This document shows, in pieces, positions 4,866-5,474 of a DNA stretch of 5,474 bases (positions are counted from its first letter, which is position 1; every line of letters begins with the position of its first letter). Location: NCBI GenBank assembly GCA_903874575.1, contig CAIQSZ010000390.1, positions 1-5,474 on the forward strand, given 5' to 3'. This stretch comes from an uncultured Elusimicrobia bacterium (lineage in GTDB: Bacteria; Elusimicrobiota; Elusimicrobia; UBA1565; UBA9628). The notes under the pieces are model-generated. The model had not been told where the DNA came from and searched no databases. It was given only the letters and a program-made list of their open reading frames with translations. Position numbers and translations under genes: made by a program.

Positions 4866-5474
4866 CCAGGACCCGCCTCGCCGTCGGCCTGATGTCGGGG
4901 ACCTCGGCCGACGGCGTCACGGCCGCGCTCGTCGAGACGCGCCGGGACCGCGTGCGCGTCCTCAGGTTCCGGACGTATCCGTATCCGTCCGGCGTGAAGG
5001 CGCTCGTCCTGAACGCGCCGTCCTTGTCCGTTCCCGAGCTCTCCCGCCTCAATTTCGTCCTGGGAGCGGAGTTCGCGCGCGCGGCGCTCAAGATCTCGCG
5101 CGGTTCCAAGCCGTCCGTCGTGGGTTCGCACGGCCAGACCGTGTGGCACGGTCCCGACGCCGACCCGCCGAACACCCTGCAAATCGCCGAGCCCGCGGTA
5201 ATCGCGGAACTCGCAGGCCTGACCGTCGTCGCGGACTTCCGCCCGCGCGACGTGGCCGCCGGAGGCCAGGGCGCGCCGCTGGTGCCGGCGTTCGATCTGT
5301 TCCTGTTCGGACGCGGCCCCTTGCGCGCCGCGGTCAATATCGGCGGCATCGCCAACGTCTCGCTGGTCGGCGGCGGCCGCTTATGGTCGGCCTTCGACTC
5401 CGGGCCCGGTAACGCGTTGATGGACGAAGCCGTGCGCCGGACCACCCGCGGCCGGAGGGAGTTCGACTACGGCG
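4862..5474 (+). CDS. anmK: Anhydro-N-acetylmuramic acid kinase, 3' part beyond the window
   Basis: AnmK hydrolyses the 1,6-anhydro ring of anhydro-MurNAc and phosphorylates it to MurNAc-6-phosphate, a step of cytosolic peptidoglycan recycling. The 204 visible residues (of about 370 expected) show the ATP-binding GLMSGTSADGVT (9-20), VGSHGQTVWHGP (87-98), TLQIAEPAVIAELAG (105-119), ADFRPRDVAAGGQGAPLVP (124-142) with the acidic active-site region, NIGGIANVSL (159-168) and FDSGPGNALMDEA (178-190). The usual MSGTSLDGVD reads ADGVT here, a small departure in a loop otherwise intact. The ATG at 4862 sits within the ATGA that ends the epimerase gene, so translation is probably coupled. Downstream recycling enzymes such as MurQ are not visible; they may lie past the end. 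Confidence 0.95.
   Translation, partial: MTRTRLAVGLMSGTSADGVTAALVETRRDRVRVLRFRTYPYPSGVKALVLNAPSLSVPELSRLNFVLGAEFARAALKISRGSKPSVVGSHGQTVWHGPDADPPNTLQIAEPAVIAELAGLTVVADFRPRDVAAGGQGAPLVPAFDLFLFGRGPLRAAVNIGGIANVSLVGGGRLWSAFDSGPGNALMDEAVRRTTRGRREFDYG

Overview
The window comes from a GC-rich bacterium. Codons in most genes end in G or C, and GTG and TTG starts are in use. A TGnTATAAT and a TTGACA/TATAAT promoter suggest ordinary housekeeping sigma factor usage. An anmK gene (peptidoglycan recycling) and a small protein with a signal peptide point to a cell with a peptidoglycan wall that secretes proteins. I cannot place the phylum from this sequence.

Left part (1-2252, minus strand). A ComEC/Rec2-family DNA-uptake membrane protein (about 2252 to 626) is followed by NAD kinase (586 to about 104). 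Neither gene ends normally. The comEC reading frame meets no stop anywhere down to base 1, so a frame break is likely near 626-710. Its C-terminal metallo-beta-lactamase domain is reduced to a short remnant. NAD kinase is cut off in the middle of its substrate-binding region near base 104-113. The remaining ~100 bases read, in another frame, like a piece of a phage XkdF-like protease/scaffold protein. This end is either a prophage junction or an assembly chimera.

Middle part (2253-3156). A small secreted protein of unknown family lies on the plus strand (2417-2821). It is followed by what looks like a stand-alone minus-strand small RNA gene (about 3092 to 2912), which has a near-consensus promoter and a strong intrinsic terminator. 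Its predicted fold is a closing stem, a near-symmetric internal bubble and an apical stem, which recalls 6S RNA. The identity is not proven.

Accessory cassette (3157-3900, minus strand). A 67-residue protein and a 169-residue minimal nucleotidyltransferase overlap by 8 nt and look less GC-rich than their neighbours. They sit behind a promoter whose -35/-10 spacer contains a perfect 6-bp inverted repeat. The layout is that of an autoregulated two-gene module, possibly toxin-antitoxin-like.

Right part (3957-5474, plus strand). A TIGR01777/YfcH-type NAD(P)-binding epimerase overlaps the start of anmK by ATGA, so the two are probably translationally coupled. anmK runs off the window.
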